A DNA stretch of 64,000 nt from Thauera propionica (GTDB taxonomy: Bacteria > Pseudomonadota > Gammaproteobacteria > Burkholderiales > Rhodocyclaceae), in contig NZ_NOIH01000026.1 in the NCBI RefSeq assembly GCF_002245655.1, forward strand, positions 62,001 through 126,000. The letters are read 5' to 3'. The notes beneath the pieces were generated by a model. That model saw only the letters and a program-made list of their open reading frames with translations. It was not told the DNA's origin and did no database searches. The position numbers were made by a program, and so were the translations under genes. Numbering within the stretch: the stretch's first letter is position 1; every line of letters starts with the position of its first letter. Of the stretch, positions 1 to 10,470 are shown piece by piece.

Positions 1-321
1 CGCGTTGCCGAAGGCTTGATGCGGGAAAAGCCCCCGTGCCGGCGGCTTCCTGACGTTCGCCGGCAACTGCTTCAACAGGGCCGCATTCGGCTCCACCGCA
101 TGAAGACTGCCGTCGGGAGCGAGTTCACTCAGCAGGTCGGAGACGTAGCCCGGCCCACTGCCGATCTCGAGCACGTCGTGCCCTGCCTGGATACCGGCGG
201 AGCGCAGGATCGAGGCCTCGATGCCCCGCACCGCCATGGCCTGCTGGCGCAAGCGTTCGGTCTGAAACGCAGCGTCGTTCAACGCATCAAAGTCGTAAGA
301 GCCGGTACTAGTCATGATCAT
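1..321 (-). CDS. SAM-dependent methyltransferase, N-terminal part (runs off window)
   Basis: The first 107 codons of a class I methyltransferase lie on the minus strand; the C-terminus is beyond position 1. The SAM-binding motif I is clear (VLEIGSGPGYVSDLL, about residues 40-55). Two in-frame ATGs at 321 and 315 could both start the gene, and neither has a strong Shine-Dalgarno. The start resembles protein-L-isoaspartate or small-molecule methyltransferases, but too little is visible to name a substrate. The 201-bp gap upstream holds a short palindrome (TGACGATTGTCA, 451-462) of unknown meaning. Confidence 0.75.
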   Translation of the reverse strand, partial: MIMTSTGSYDFDALNDAAFQTERLRQQAMAVRGIEASILRSAGIQAGHDVLEIGSGPGYVSDLLSELAPDGSLHAVEPNAALLKQLPANVRKPPARGLFPHQAFGNA

Positions 322-522
322 TGTCCAATCGCATGGGCCGGCACCCGGGAGCCGCATGATGCCTTGCTTGCGAAGGCGGGGCCCGCTGAATGACGCGTCG
401 GATATTTTGCTGTAGTTAAGGAACGATTGCACGCTTCGGGCGAGGAATTTTGACGATTGTCATCCCTCGACCAACGGGGCTGCATAAGCCGGCACGAGGG
501 CGTCCACGACCCACTGCGTTGG

Positions 523-1125
523 TCAGGCTGGCTGACGACCGACGCCCCCTCGCAACCAGTCGCGGACAAACGCCTGCGCCTCCGGCAGCCAGCCCCCGAA
601 GTCGCTGGCGAAGCCCGCTTCGTCGGCGATGAACTCCCGCTCGCCCGCCTCGAGTGGATTGGGCTGACGCGCCCGCCGCGACATCCGCGCCAGGACGTCG
701 GCAATGCCTTCGATCCTCGTGTAGCTCTGGAGCCAGCCTTCGCGCGCCATCATCGACAACGCCGGTCGCGCCGAAGGCGGCAGGTCGTGCAGGCGGCCGC
801 CGATGTGGTCGTACACGTGCGCGCAGTAGCCTTCCAGCGACGCGCCATGATGATCGGTCCAGTCCCGTGCGAGCAGGTGGTCGTAGAAGATGTCGACGAG
901 GACGCCCGCATAGCGTCGCCGCGAGGCAGAGACCCTCGTGCGGCTGCGACAGAAGGCAGGGTGCGTCTCGGCGAACACGTCGATCGCGCGATGCAGCGCG
1001 ACGCCGCGTGCAAGATCGGCGGGCAAGGCGCCGGGCAGCGTTCCCTTGATCCAGTCGCCGACCACGCCCCCTACGATCAGGGCGGGGTCGTCACCGGCAA
1101 GCAGGGCATGGGCGAGGAAGTTCAT
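523..1125 (-). CDS. acpH: Acyl carrier protein phosphodiesterase (AcpH/DUF479 family)
   Basis: 200 residues, close to the roughly 190 of E. coli AcpH. The N-terminus MNFLAHALLA and the following GDWIKG segment are typical of the family, which hydrolyses the 4'-phosphopantetheine arm from holo-ACP to give apo-ACP. Histidines and aspartates that could form the HD-like metal site are visible (for example HRAIDVF and DIFYDHLL). The gene starts 43 bp after a small free-standing ACP gene on the same strand, suggesting that this ACP is its partner. Family membership is firm; the specific partner is inferred. Confidence 0.82.
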   Translation of the reverse strand: MNFLAHALLAGDDPALIVGGVVGDWIKGTLPGALPADLARGVALHRAIDVFAETHPAFCRSRTRVSASRRRYAGVLVDIFYDHLLARDWTDHHGASLEGYCAHVYDHIGGRLHDLPPSARPALSMMAREGWLQSYTRIEGIADVLARMSRRARQPNPLEAGEREFIADEAGFASDFGGWLPEAQAFVRDWLRGGVGRQPA

Positions 1126-1168
1126 GGGTGCATCGAGCAGGTAAGCCTCATCTCATCCCGAAGACGGG

Positions 1169-1417
1169 TCAACACGTCATCCTGCCCTGCAGATAGGCCA
1201 CCAGGTCGGCCAGCGTCACCAGACGCCGATAGTCGGCTTCGGGGATGCTCACCTTGAGCCGCTCGGACAGGCCGATCAGAAAGTTCAGCCAGTCCATCGA
1301 GTCCAGATCCACCTGCTGTCGCAAGGGGCGGTCCTGGCGCAATTCGCTGCCCTCGACTTCAGGGGCGATGGACTGCAGCGTCTCGATGAGGACGGCAAGC
1401 AGTTCGGTATCGTTCAT
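1169..1417 (-). CDS. Free-standing acyl carrier protein
   Basis: 82-residue acidic protein with the phosphopantetheine attachment motif DLDSMDW; Ser40 is the predicted modified residue. Length and helical pattern fit an ACP. It is not next to fatty acid synthesis genes and is more divergent than housekeeping AcpP. Instead it lies 24 bp after the E2 gene of a 2-oxoacid-dehydrogenase-type complex and 43 bp before an ACP phosphodiesterase. It may accept the acyl group made by that complex or by the acetyl-CoA synthetase of the same operon; this is inference from position. ATG start at 1417. Confidence 0.85.
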   Translation of the reverse strand: MNDTELLAVLIETLQSIAPEVEGSELRQDRPLRQQVDLDSMDWLNFLIGLSERLKVSIPEADYRRLVTLADLVAYLQGRMTC

Positions 1418-1441
1418 GGCGACGCTCTCGCGCAGTCGGTT

Positions 1442-2656
1442 TCAGAAATCCTCGGGATGCTGCAGCAACTCACGCAGCGCGCCAAGAAACAGAGCGCCGC
1501 GGTGGCCGTCCGAGACGCGATGATCCGCCGCAAGGCTGGCGGTAACAGCTGGCAGCACCCGCAGTTCGCCACTGACCTCGTCCACGACCGGTCGGGACGC
1601 GACTCGTCCGAAGCCCACGAGCGCCACCTGCGGCGGGTAGATCACGCCCATCACCGCTTCGACCCCCTGCTCGCCCAGATTGGTGACGGTGATCGTCGGA
1701 TCGCTCATCTCCGAACTGCGCAGCGAGCCGGCGCGGGTACGCCGGACCAGATCGGACAGTTCGTGCATCAGCACCGGCAGGGTCTTGCTGTCGACATCGT
1801 GCAGGGCCGGCGCGACCAGCCCGCCGCCGCGCAACGAGATCGCGACGCCGGCGTGCACCGCGTCCGCGGGCTCGAAACGCTCGTTGCGGTAGAAGCCGTT
1901 GAGCGCCGGAAAACCCTTCAGCGTGATGGCGACCGCCTTCAGCAATAACGCGGCCATCAGGATGCGCTCGGTGATCGGGCGGTCGGCATTCACGCCCGCC
2001 AGCCATTCGCTCGCACGTGCAAGCGGAATGGTTTCGAACAGGTAGTAATGCGGGATCTCGCGTTTGGATCGGCTCATCGCCGCGGCAATGGTGCGGCGCA
2101 TCTCCGCCTGGCGCGTGGCGGCGGCGGCAGGCGTCGCGGCTGCGGCCGCCGCAGTCGGAACGACAACTGCACGCTCGACGTCGGCGAGCGTCACCACGCC
2201 TCCGGGGCCGGAACCCGCGATGCGGGCGATATCGCGCCCCAGCTCGTCCGCGCGCTTGCGTGCAGCAGGCGACACGCGAGGGCGACCGGGCGGCGCAAGC
2301 TCGGCCGCCTGCCGTACGCCGACCGCCTCGGCGGCCACTTCCGGCGGCGGCGCCTTCCGGCGGGCCTCGCCTTTTCGCGCGCCTTGCAAGGTGACCGGCT
2401 TGCGCGCAGGCGCGGACTCGCCGTCCTCGAGCAGCGTCGCCATCACGCTGCCGACCGGCAGGCGGGTGCCGGGCTCGACCAGCAACTCGAACACGGTGCC
2501 ATCCTGCCAGATCTCGACATCGACCGCGGCCTTCGAGGTGTCGACCACCGCGACGACCTGGCCCTTCTTCACCTTGTCGCCGGGCTTGACGTGCCACTCC
2601 AGCAGCTTGCCTTCGTCCATGTCGGCACCGAGCGAGGGCAGCTTGAACTCAAACAT
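1442..2656 (-). CDS. Dihydrolipoamide acyltransferase (E2) of a 2-oxoacid/acetoin dehydrogenase-type complex
   Basis: 404 residues. The N-terminal lipoyl domain (1-77) carries the lipoylation site VDTSKAAVD with Lys42. A peripheral-subunit-binding domain follows (about 126-163, [14 protein letters not shown]), then an Ala-rich linker and a catalytic domain ending in DHRVSDG, where His379 is the predicted catalytic histidine. The protein would move an acyl group from lipoyl-lysine to CoA, or here possibly to the phosphopantetheine of the ACP encoded just downstream. Its start overlaps the end of the E1beta gene by 8 bp, so it is in one operon with E1. No E3 (dihydrolipoamide dehydrogenase) gene is in the window. 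Confidence 0.9.
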   Translation of the reverse strand: MFEFKLPSLGADMDEGKLLEWHVKPGDKVKKGQVVAVVDTSKAAVDVEIWQDGTVFELLVEPGTRLPVGSVMATLLEDGESAPARKPVTLQGARKGEARRKAPPPEVAAEAVGVRQAAELAPPGRPRVSPAARKRADELGRDIARIAGSGPGGVVTLADVERAVVVPTAAAAAATPAAAATRQAEMRRTIAAAMSRSKREIPHYYLFETIPLARASEWLAGVNADRPITERILMAALLLKAVAITLKGFPALNGFYRNERFEPADAVHAGVAISLRGGGLVAPALHDVDSKTLPVLMHELSDLVRRTRAGSLRSSEMSDPTITVTNLGEQGVEAVMGVIYPPQVALVGFGRVASRPVVDEVSGELRVLPAVTASLAADHRVSDGHRGALFLGALRELLQHPEDF

Positions 2657-3629
2657 TCAGCATCTCCTTCACCGCGGCGACGATCTGCGCCACCTGTGGC
2701 AGCGCCGCCGCCTCCATGTGACGGGCGTAGGGGATCGGCACCTCCGCGCTGCACACCCGCCGCGGCGGGGCGTCGAGGTCGTAGAGGCAATCCTCCGCGA
2801 TGCGCGCGACAATCTCGCCCGCCAGGCTGCCGGTTTTCCAGCCCTCATCGACCACCACCACGCGGTGCGTCCTGCGCACCGATGCAGCGATGGTGTCGAG
2901 GTCCAGCGGGCGCAGCACACGCAGGTCGATCACCTCGACATCGATGCCCGTGGCGGCCAGTTCGTCCGCGGCCTGCATCGCCTTGGGCAGGCAGCCGCCA
3001 TAGGTGATCAGGCTCGCCTGCGTGCCCGTGCGCCGCACGGCCGCCCGCGAGATGTCGCAGGCGCGCCAGACCCGCTCGACCGGCAGCGCGTCCTCCAGGT
3101 TGTAGAGCTGGGCGTGCTCGAAGATGATCACCGGGTCGGGGTCGGCCAGGGCCGGGGCCAGCATGCCACGCGCATCGGCGACCGTTGCCGGTGCGAGCAC
3201 GCGGATGCCGGGGATGTGGGCGTACCAGTTCTCCAGACTGTGCGAGTGCTGCGCGGCGAGCTGGCGGCCGGCACCGGTGACCATGCGGATCACCAGCGGC
3301 ACCGCGCACTGCCCGCCGGACATGTGGCGCAGCAGCGCCGCGCTGTTCACGATCTGGTCCAGCGCCAGCAGGCTGAAATTGATCGTCATGACCTCGACGA
3401 TGGGCCGCATGCCGCCCAGCGCGGCGCCCACGCCGGCACCGACGAAGCCGAGCTCGGACAAGGGCGTGTCGCGGATGCGGTCCGGCCCGAACTCGTCCAG
3501 CAGGCCCTTCGACACGGCGTAGGTGCCGCCATAGCGCCCCACGTCCTCGCCCATCAGGAACACACGCGGATCCTGCGCCAGTGCCTCGCGCAGGGCCTCA
3601 CGCAGCGCCTCGCGGTAACTGACCTTCAT
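2649..3629 (-). CDS. Thiamine-diphosphate-dependent dehydrogenase E1 component, beta subunit
   Basis: 326 residues, the usual size for the beta chain of alpha2beta2 E1 enzymes (pyruvate, branched-chain 2-oxoacid or acetoin dehydrogenase). Typical family segments are seen: [25 protein letters not shown] and [12 protein letters not shown]. It overlaps E1alpha by 4 bp and E2 by 8 bp, so stoichiometric co-translation is likely. Sequence type resembles the acetoin/pyruvate group more than the branched-chain group, but the substrate cannot be fixed by reading. Confidence 0.9.
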   Translation of the reverse strand: MKVSYREALREALREALAQDPRVFLMGEDVGRYGGTYAVSKGLLDEFGPDRIRDTPLSELGFVGAGVGAALGGMRPIVEVMTINFSLLALDQIVNSAALLRHMSGGQCAVPLVIRMVTGAGRQLAAQHSHSLENWYAHIPGIRVLAPATVADARGMLAPALADPDPVIIFEHAQLYNLEDALPVERVWRACDISRAAVRRTGTQASLITYGGCLPKAMQAADELAATGIDVEVIDLRVLRPLDLDTIAASVRRTHRVVVVDEGWKTGSLAGEIVARIAEDCLYDLDAPPRRVCSAEVPIPYARHMEAAALPQVAQIVAAVKEMLNV

Positions 3630-4635
3630 CGCCGGCCGCCGTGCGCGACCGCCGCCGGCCCATGCACGTCCTTCAGCAGATCCGCCTCCGGCTCCCAGGG
3701 CGCGGCCTCGGCAAAGGCGACCGCGGCATCGACCTCAACCTGCGCCGCCGCATCGAGCGCGAGAAAGACATCCTCGGTCAGCAAGCCTTCGGCTTTCAGC
3801 TGCGCCGAGAAACTGTGGATCGGGCCGCGCGTCTTCCATTGCTCGACCTCGGCCTTGTCGCGGTACAGCTCGGGGTCGAACATCGAATGGGCGCGGAAAC
3901 GATAGGTCTGCAGCTCGACGAAGGCCGGCCTGCCCGACTCGCGCACCTGGTTCGCCGCCCGGCTGACAGTCTCGAACACCGCGCGCACATCCATGCCATC
4001 GGCGCGAAAGCTGTCCATGTTGTAGCTCGCGGCCTTGGCGCACAGGTCGGTCTGCGACTCCGAGCGCGACAGCGCAGTGCCCATCGCATAAAGGTTGTTC
4101 TCGCAGCAGAACAGCACCGGCAAAGCCCACAGCGCGGCAAGATTCATCGATTCGTGAAACGCGCCTTCGGCAATCGCCCCCTCGCCGAAGAAGCAGGCCG
4201 TCACGCGGGATTCGCCCTGCAGCTTGTCGGCCAGCGCCAGGCCGGCGGCCAGCGGCAGCCCGCCGCCGACGATGGCGTTGCCGCCATAGAAATGGCGCGA
4301 CACGTCGAACAGGTGCATCGAGCCGCCCCGCCCGCGCGAGCAGCCCGAAGCCTTGCCGAACATCTCGGCCATGATCGCGTCCATTGGCACGCCGCGCAGC
4401 AGCGCGTGGCCGTGCTCGCGATAGGTGGCGACCACCCTGTCCTCCTCGGCCAGTGCATGCATCGCCCCGGTGGCGCAGGCCTCCTCGCCGATGTAGAGAT
4501 GAAGGAAGCCGCGGATCTTGCCTGCCCCGTAGAGCTCGGCACATTTCTCCTCCATGCGGCGTATGCGCAGCATGTCGGCAAGCAGGCGCTGCGGTTCGCC
4601 GGCTGCGGGGCGGCTCTGCGTTGGCTGGCGTTTCT

Positions 4636-4639
<4 letters not shown>
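3626..4639 (-). CDS. Thiamine-diphosphate-dependent dehydrogenase E1 component, alpha subunit
   Basis: 337 residues. The ThDP-binding motif is present in the form [13 protein letters not shown]...NLAALW...ENN, with GEG where many enzymes have GDG; this form is common in the pyruvate/acetoin E1alpha group. The conserved phosphorylation-loop-like segment [11 protein letters not shown]...GRGGSMH is also present. It decarboxylates the 2-oxoacid (or cleaves acetoin) and passes the acyl group to the E2 lipoyl domain. Its start overlaps the stop of the acetyl-CoA synthetase gene by 4 bp, linking the two functions in one transcript. Confidence 0.9.
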
Positions 4640-6399
<1,760 letters not shown>

Positions 6400-6519
6400 G
6401 TCCAAGCTCCCCCTTCGTGCGCTCGCTACGGGCGTCAGCCTCGCAAATCGCGCTTTCTCCGACCATTGGCGAAAACCCACGTCGGGGCAGGCAATGCACA
6501 GCTCGTCGCCGCAGCGGCC

Positions 6520-7953
6520 TCAGCCCTTGATGCAGATCAGCGGCCGCAACCGCGCCACCCTGCGGGCCAGCCCCGCGCGGTCGGCTGCCTCCACCACCTC
6601 GGCGACGTCCTTGTAGGCGAGCGGCGCCTCCTCGGCCACACCGCGAAAACTCGGACTGCGGATCAGGATGCCCTTCGCTGCCAGTTCGTCCACCACATCG
6701 CGGCCATGCCAGCGGCGCAGCGCCGCGTTGCGACTCATCGCACGACCGGCACCGTGGCACGCGGAACCGAAGGCGCGTTCCTCCGCACCTGCCGCGCCCG
6801 CCAGGATCCATGACGCTGTCCCCATGCTGCCGCCGATCAGCACCGGCTGGCCCACCTTGCCGAACGCCGGCGGCAGCTCGGCATGGCCGGGACCGAAGGC
6901 ACGCGTGGCACCCTTGCGATGCACGAACAGGCGACGTTTGTGCCCGTCGGCCGAAGTATGCGTCTCTTCCTTGCAGGTGTTGTGCGACACGTCGTAGAGC
7001 AAGGGCAGCCGGGCGCCGGGCAGCAGCGCCGCGAAAGCCTCGCGCGCGAGATGGGTCAGGATCTGGCGGTTGGCCAGGGCGCAGTTGATGCCGGCCCGCA
7101 TCGCGCCAAGGTAACGCTGGCCGAGCGCGGACTTGATCGGCGCGCAGGCCAGTTCGCGGTCCGGCAGGGCGATGCCGGCTTGAGAAGCGGCGACCACCAT
7201 CTCGCGCAGGAAGTCGGTGCCGATCTGGTGCCCCAGCCCGCGCGAGCCACAGTGGATGCTCACCACGACGTCCCCCACCGCCAACCCGTAGGCCCTGGCC
7301 GCCACGGCGTCGAACACCTCGTCCATCACCTGCACCTCCAGGTAGTGGTTGCCCGATCCCAGCGTACCCATCTCGTCACGCTGGCGCTTCTTCGCCATGT
7401 CCGACACAGCCGCCGGGTCGGCACCCGTGACGCAGCCGTGTTCCTCGATGTGCGTCAGGTCGGCCTCGCTGCCGTAGCCCGCCTTCACCGCCCAGCGTGC
7501 GCCACCGCGCAGCATCGCGTCCATCTCCGCCGCCGACAGGTGCAGCGCGCCGGTGCTGCCGACACCGGCCGGAATGCGGGCGAACAGCAGGTCGGCCAGA
7601 GGCTTCTGCACCGCTCGCAGGTCGGCTTCCTTCAGGCCCGTATGCAGGGTGCGCACGCCGCACGAGATGTCGAAGCCCACCCCGCCGGCCGACACCACCC
7701 CGCCCTCGTCGGCATCGAAGGCCGCAACGCCCCCGATCGGAAAACCGTAGCCCCAGTGCGCATCGGGCATGGCATAGGACGCATCGACGATGCCCGGCAG
7801 GCTGGCGACGTTGGCGACCTGCTCGGCCACCTTGTCGTCCATTTCCTGCACGAGCTCCTTCGACGCGAAGATCACGCCCGGCACCCGCATGCGCCCGGTC
7901 GCCGGCAGTTCCCACGCGCAGGGGCCGCGCCGTTTGAGTCTAGAGGTATCCAT
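6520..7953 (-). CDS. rtcB: RNA-splicing ligase RtcB
   Basis: 477 residues, the full length of the family. It joins 2',3'-cyclic phosphate (or 3'-phosphate) and 5'-OH RNA ends through a GMP-linked histidine with Mn2+ and GTP. Visible signatures are MPDAHWGYGFPIGG, GFDISCGVRTL (metal Cys), GSGNHYLEV, SIHCGSRGLGHQ and VHRKGATRAFGPGH, around the guanylylated His region. ATG at 7953 has a GGAG 7-8 bases upstream. It follows archease by 30 bp, the classic pairing. No RtcA or RtcR is in the window. The next gene downstream (acsA) is 120 bp away. Confidence 0.95.
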   Translation of the reverse strand: MDTSRLKRRGPCAWELPATGRMRVPGVIFASKELVQEMDDKVAEQVANVASLPGIVDASYAMPDAHWGYGFPIGGVAAFDADEGGVVSAGGVGFDISCGVRTLHTGLKEADLRAVQKPLADLLFARIPAGVGSTGALHLSAAEMDAMLRGGARWAVKAGYGSEADLTHIEEHGCVTGADPAAVSDMAKKRQRDEMGTLGSGNHYLEVQVMDEVFDAVAARAYGLAVGDVVVSIHCGSRGLGHQIGTDFLREMVVAASQAGIALPDRELACAPIKSALGQRYLGAMRAGINCALANRQILTHLAREAFAALLPGARLPLLYDVSHNTCKEETHTSADGHKRRLFVHRKGATRAFGPGHAELPPAFGKVGQPVLIGGSMGTASWILAGAAGAEERAFGSACHGAGRAMSRNAALRRWHGRDVVDELAAKGILIRSPSFRGVAEEAPLAYKDVAEVVEAADRAGLARRVARLRPLICIKG

Positions 7954-7983
7954 CGCCGGTCTCCGCGAACGCCTGCCCTGTCT

Positions 7984-8409
7984 TCACACATCGACCACGC
8001 ACTGGGCCAGCCATTGCCCATCGGTCTGCCGTTCCACCTTCAACTCGCAGAAGGACGCGCCCTTCACCTCGGCCGCCGGCTGGTGGCGAGCGACGTCGAC
8101 CGCCTCGCCCCATGCCCTGGCACGCAGGACGACCCCATCTGCCGCCGCTTCGACGATCACGTCGAAGCGCGAGAACAGCATGCGCCGCGTCGCCATCTCG
8201 AACACCAGCGCATTGAGCCAGTCCAGCAACAGCAGTTCGGCATCGGGCGCGCTGCAGTCGACCTCGACCGGTGCCCGCGGCACGACGGCTGCCGGGTCGC
8301 AGATCACGGCGGTCATCGCGCTCGCGGCCCCGGCGAAGGCCTCGGCCAGGGTCGCACCGCAGCCCCGCACGCCGACGTCGGCCTCGTGCTCAAAGGTCTG
8401 CCCGTTCAC
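7984..8409 (-). CDS. Archease, RtcB activator
   Basis: 141 residues starting at a GTG with GGAG upstream. The N-terminus FEHEADVGVRG matches the archease metal-binding start, where an acidic residue and the C-terminal Asp are used; the protein ends in the typical CVVDV. Archease promotes guanylylation and multiple turnover of RtcB. It is sandwiched between a phosphoribosyltransferase gene (15 bp upstream) and rtcB (30 bp downstream), which supports the call. Confidence 0.9.
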   Translation of the reverse strand: MNGQTFEHEADVGVRGCGATLAEAFAGAASAMTAVICDPAAVVPRAPVEVDCSAPDAELLLLDWLNALVFEMATRRMLFSRFDVIVEAAADGVVLRARAWGEAVDVARHQPAAEVKGASFCELKVERQTDGQWLAQCVVDV

Positions 8410-8424
8410 GCCGAGCTCCAGCGC

Positions 8425-9057
8425 CTACGCGCCTTGCGCGCGGCGTTGGCGCAGGCAGGCGACCACCTCCTCGTCCTCGACCTGGCCGAAATGCACATAG
8501 AACTGCCCGACTGCCTGGAAATCCCAGGGTGCGTGAAGGCAGACGACTTCATCCGCATGGGCTTCGACCTTCTTCAGGCTGTCGGGTGCGCCCACCGGCA
8601 CCGCGCAGATCAGCTTCTGCGGCGCCTGCGCGCGTAAGGCGTGCAGCGCCGCGATCATCGTCGCGCCGGTGGCGAGGCCGTCATCCACGACGATGACCAC
8701 GCGCCCGCGCGGGTCGATCGGCGGACGCTCGGGCGAATACAAGGCTCGGCGCTGGCGCAGTCCCTCGAGCCGGCGCTCGCGCTCGGCCTTCAGCCAGGCC
8801 TCGTCCTCCTCGGAGGGGTCGCAGACGAAGGACCAGCCGCTCTCCTCGATCGCGCCGATCGCGTATTCCGGACTCCAGCGCGAACTGAGCTTGTGCACCA
8901 GCACCACATCCAGTTCGCCCTGCAGGGCGTCCGCCAGTGCCGCGCCCATCGGCACCGCCCCACGCGGAATCGCGAGCACCAGCGGATTCCGGCCGCGATA
9001 GGCGGACAGGGCCGCAGCGAGTTGCCGCGCGGCGTCGAGTCGGTCCTGAAAGATCAC
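8425..9057 (-). CDS. Predicted phosphoribosyltransferase (COG1926 type)
   Basis: 210 residues from a GTG at 9057 with a strong GGAGGGA site. The PRPP-binding loop is VVIVVDDGLATGATM, and the N-terminal AIPRGAVPMGAALAD loop is typical of the COG1926 group, whose substrate is unknown. It is 30 bp downstream of a second, different PRTase and 15 bp upstream of archease, so PRPP chemistry and RNA repair are co-transcribed here. It could act on a purine or pyrimidine base or a related nucleotide; the sequence does not say which. Confidence 0.85.
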   Translation of the reverse strand: MIFQDRLDAARQLAAALSAYRGRNPLVLAIPRGAVPMGAALADALQGELDVVLVHKLSSRWSPEYAIGAIEESGWSFVCDPSEEDEAWLKAERERRLEGLRQRRALYSPERPPIDPRGRVVIVVDDGLATGATMIAALHALRAQAPQKLICAVPVGAPDSLKKVEAHADEVVCLHAPWDFQAVGQFYVHFGQVEDEEVVACLRQRRAQGA

Positions 9058-9087
9058 CGGATTCCCTCCGTGGTTACCGCCATGCCC

Positions 9088-9666
9088 TCAGTCCTCGTTG
9101 CCGGCACCGCGTTCGGGCTGCAACAGCTCGATCCGCCACGACGGCTCATAGGGCGGCACATTGCATTCGATGACGTCGGTTGGCGCGACATCAAGCCGCA
9201 GGCCGACGATGTCCGCGCGCAGCGGCAGCCGCAGCACCCCGCGGTCGGCCAGCACCGCGACACGCACCTCGGCCGGCGACCAGCGCGACAGATAGCCCAG
9301 CACGCGCAGCAGCGAATGCCCGGTATAGAGCACGTCGTCGACGACCAGCACACTCCGCCCCTGCAGGTCGAGCGCCGCATGCGCCGGGTCCTCCAGCAAC
9401 TGCGTCTCGGGATGCAGCAGGGCAAGGTCGTCCGCATAACGCTTGACCTTGATATCGAGCCGCAGCGGCGGGGCCATGCCGTGGCGCTCGACCATCAGTG
9501 TCGTGATGCGCTCGGCCAGCGGTGCTCCCCGGCGCAACAGGCCAATCACCGCGATGCGCTCGCAGCCGCGCAGCAACGCGGCGGCCTGCAGCGCCATGCG
9601 CTCGACAACCGCGTCCAACTGCTCGGCGTCATAAAGACAGGTGCGACGACCGGGAGGGCGTTCCAT
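9088..9666 (-). CDS. PyrR-like phosphoribosyltransferase
   Basis: 192 residues from the ATG at 9666, which has GAGG upstream; an in-frame TTG at 9681 is a weaker alternative. The PRPP loop reads VLVVDDVLYTGHS, and the following AVLADRGVLRLPLRADIVG segment is the pattern of PyrR/uracil PRTases. In Bacillus PyrR also binds RNA, but many proteobacterial homologues lie in pyr operons as simple regulators or enzymes. Here no pyrimidine gene is nearby; it heads a run with another PRTase, archease and RtcB, and diverges from pncA-pncB. Function beyond PRTase fold is unknown. Confidence 0.8.
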   Translation of the reverse strand: MERPPGRRTCLYDAEQLDAVVERMALQAAALLRGCERIAVIGLLRRGAPLAERITTLMVERHGMAPPLRLDIKVKRYADDLALLHPETQLLEDPAHAALDLQGRSVLVVDDVLYTGHSLLRVLGYLSRWSPAEVRVAVLADRGVLRLPLRADIVGLRLDVAPTDVIECNVPPYEPSWRIELLQPERGAGNED

Positions 9667-9843
9667 GCTTGCCTCGCGCAAACAATGTCGTTCAGCCGGC
9701 CAGAGGAAGGGACTACACTGGAAACGTCATGCCGGCCCGCATGTGAAAACCATACTCCTCTTCGGGGTGCGTTGGCCATCCGGACGCCCCCGCGCGTCCT
9801 CCGCGTCGCTGTTTAGGGCGCGGGCACTGCAAGGAGCACGCCG

Positions 9844-10470
9844 ATGTCCTCCACCCGCCCGGAAGAACCTTACGCTGCAGTGGGACCGCTACAACCCGGC
9901 GATGGGCTGATCATCGTCGACGTGCAGCACGACTTCCTGCCCGGCGGTGCGCTGGGCGTGCCGCAAGGCGACGAGATCGTGCCGGCGCTCAACCGCTACA
10001 TCGAACGCTTCCGCGAACGGGGACTGCCGGTCATCCTCACCCGCGACTGGCATCCTCCCGATCATTGTTCCTTTCACGCGGCGGGCGGCCCATGGCCGCC
10101 GCACTGCATCGCGGAAACGCCGGGCGCGATGTTTGCACCAGGCTTGCGGATCCCGGCCGACGCCATCGTGCTGTCGAAGGCCACGACGCCGGAAGCCGAT
10201 GCCTACTCCGGCTTTCAGCGCACCGGACTGGCGGACCTGTTGCATGCCCGCGGATGCCGCCGCGTCTTCATCGGCGGGCTGGCCACCGACTACTGCGTCA
10301 AGGCAACGGTGCGCGACGCGCTGGCCGCAGGCTTCGACGCCGTGCTGCTGCGCGACGCCGTGCGGGCAGTCAATGTTGCTGAGGATGACGGCGCACGCGC
10401 CGTGGCCGACATGCTCGCCGCCGGCGCCCGTGAGACGACGCTCGACCAGCTGGAGCGCCGCGTGCCATGA
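9844..10470 (+). CDS. pncA: Nicotinamidase
   Basis: 208 residues, isochorismatase-like fold. The catalytic triad is visible: Asp26 (IIVDVQHDF), Lys112 (VLSKATTPEAD) and Cys151 (GLATDYCVKATV), plus the metal ligands Asp68, His70 and His74 (RDWHPPDH). It hydrolyses nicotinamide to nicotinate. AAGGAG lies 7 bases before the ATG. The stop overlaps the ATG of pncB (ATGA), so the two NAD-salvage enzymes are coupled. Confidence 0.95.
   Translation: MSSTRPEEPYAAVGPLQPGDGLIIVDVQHDFLPGGALGVPQGDEIVPALNRYIERFRERGLPVILTRDWHPPDHCSFHAAGGPWPPHCIAETPGAMFAPGLRIPADAIVLSKATTPEADAYSGFQRTGLADLLHARGCRRVFIGGLATDYCVKATVRDALAAGFDAVLLRDAVRAVNVAEDDGARAVADMLAAGARETTLDQLERRVP

Noticed and set aside
2064-3905. Long plus-strand frame (613 codons) opposite the E1/E2 genes
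   Set aside because: Antisense shadow of GC-rich genes; Arg/His-rich translation, no family features, whereas the minus strand encodes E1beta, E1alpha and E2.
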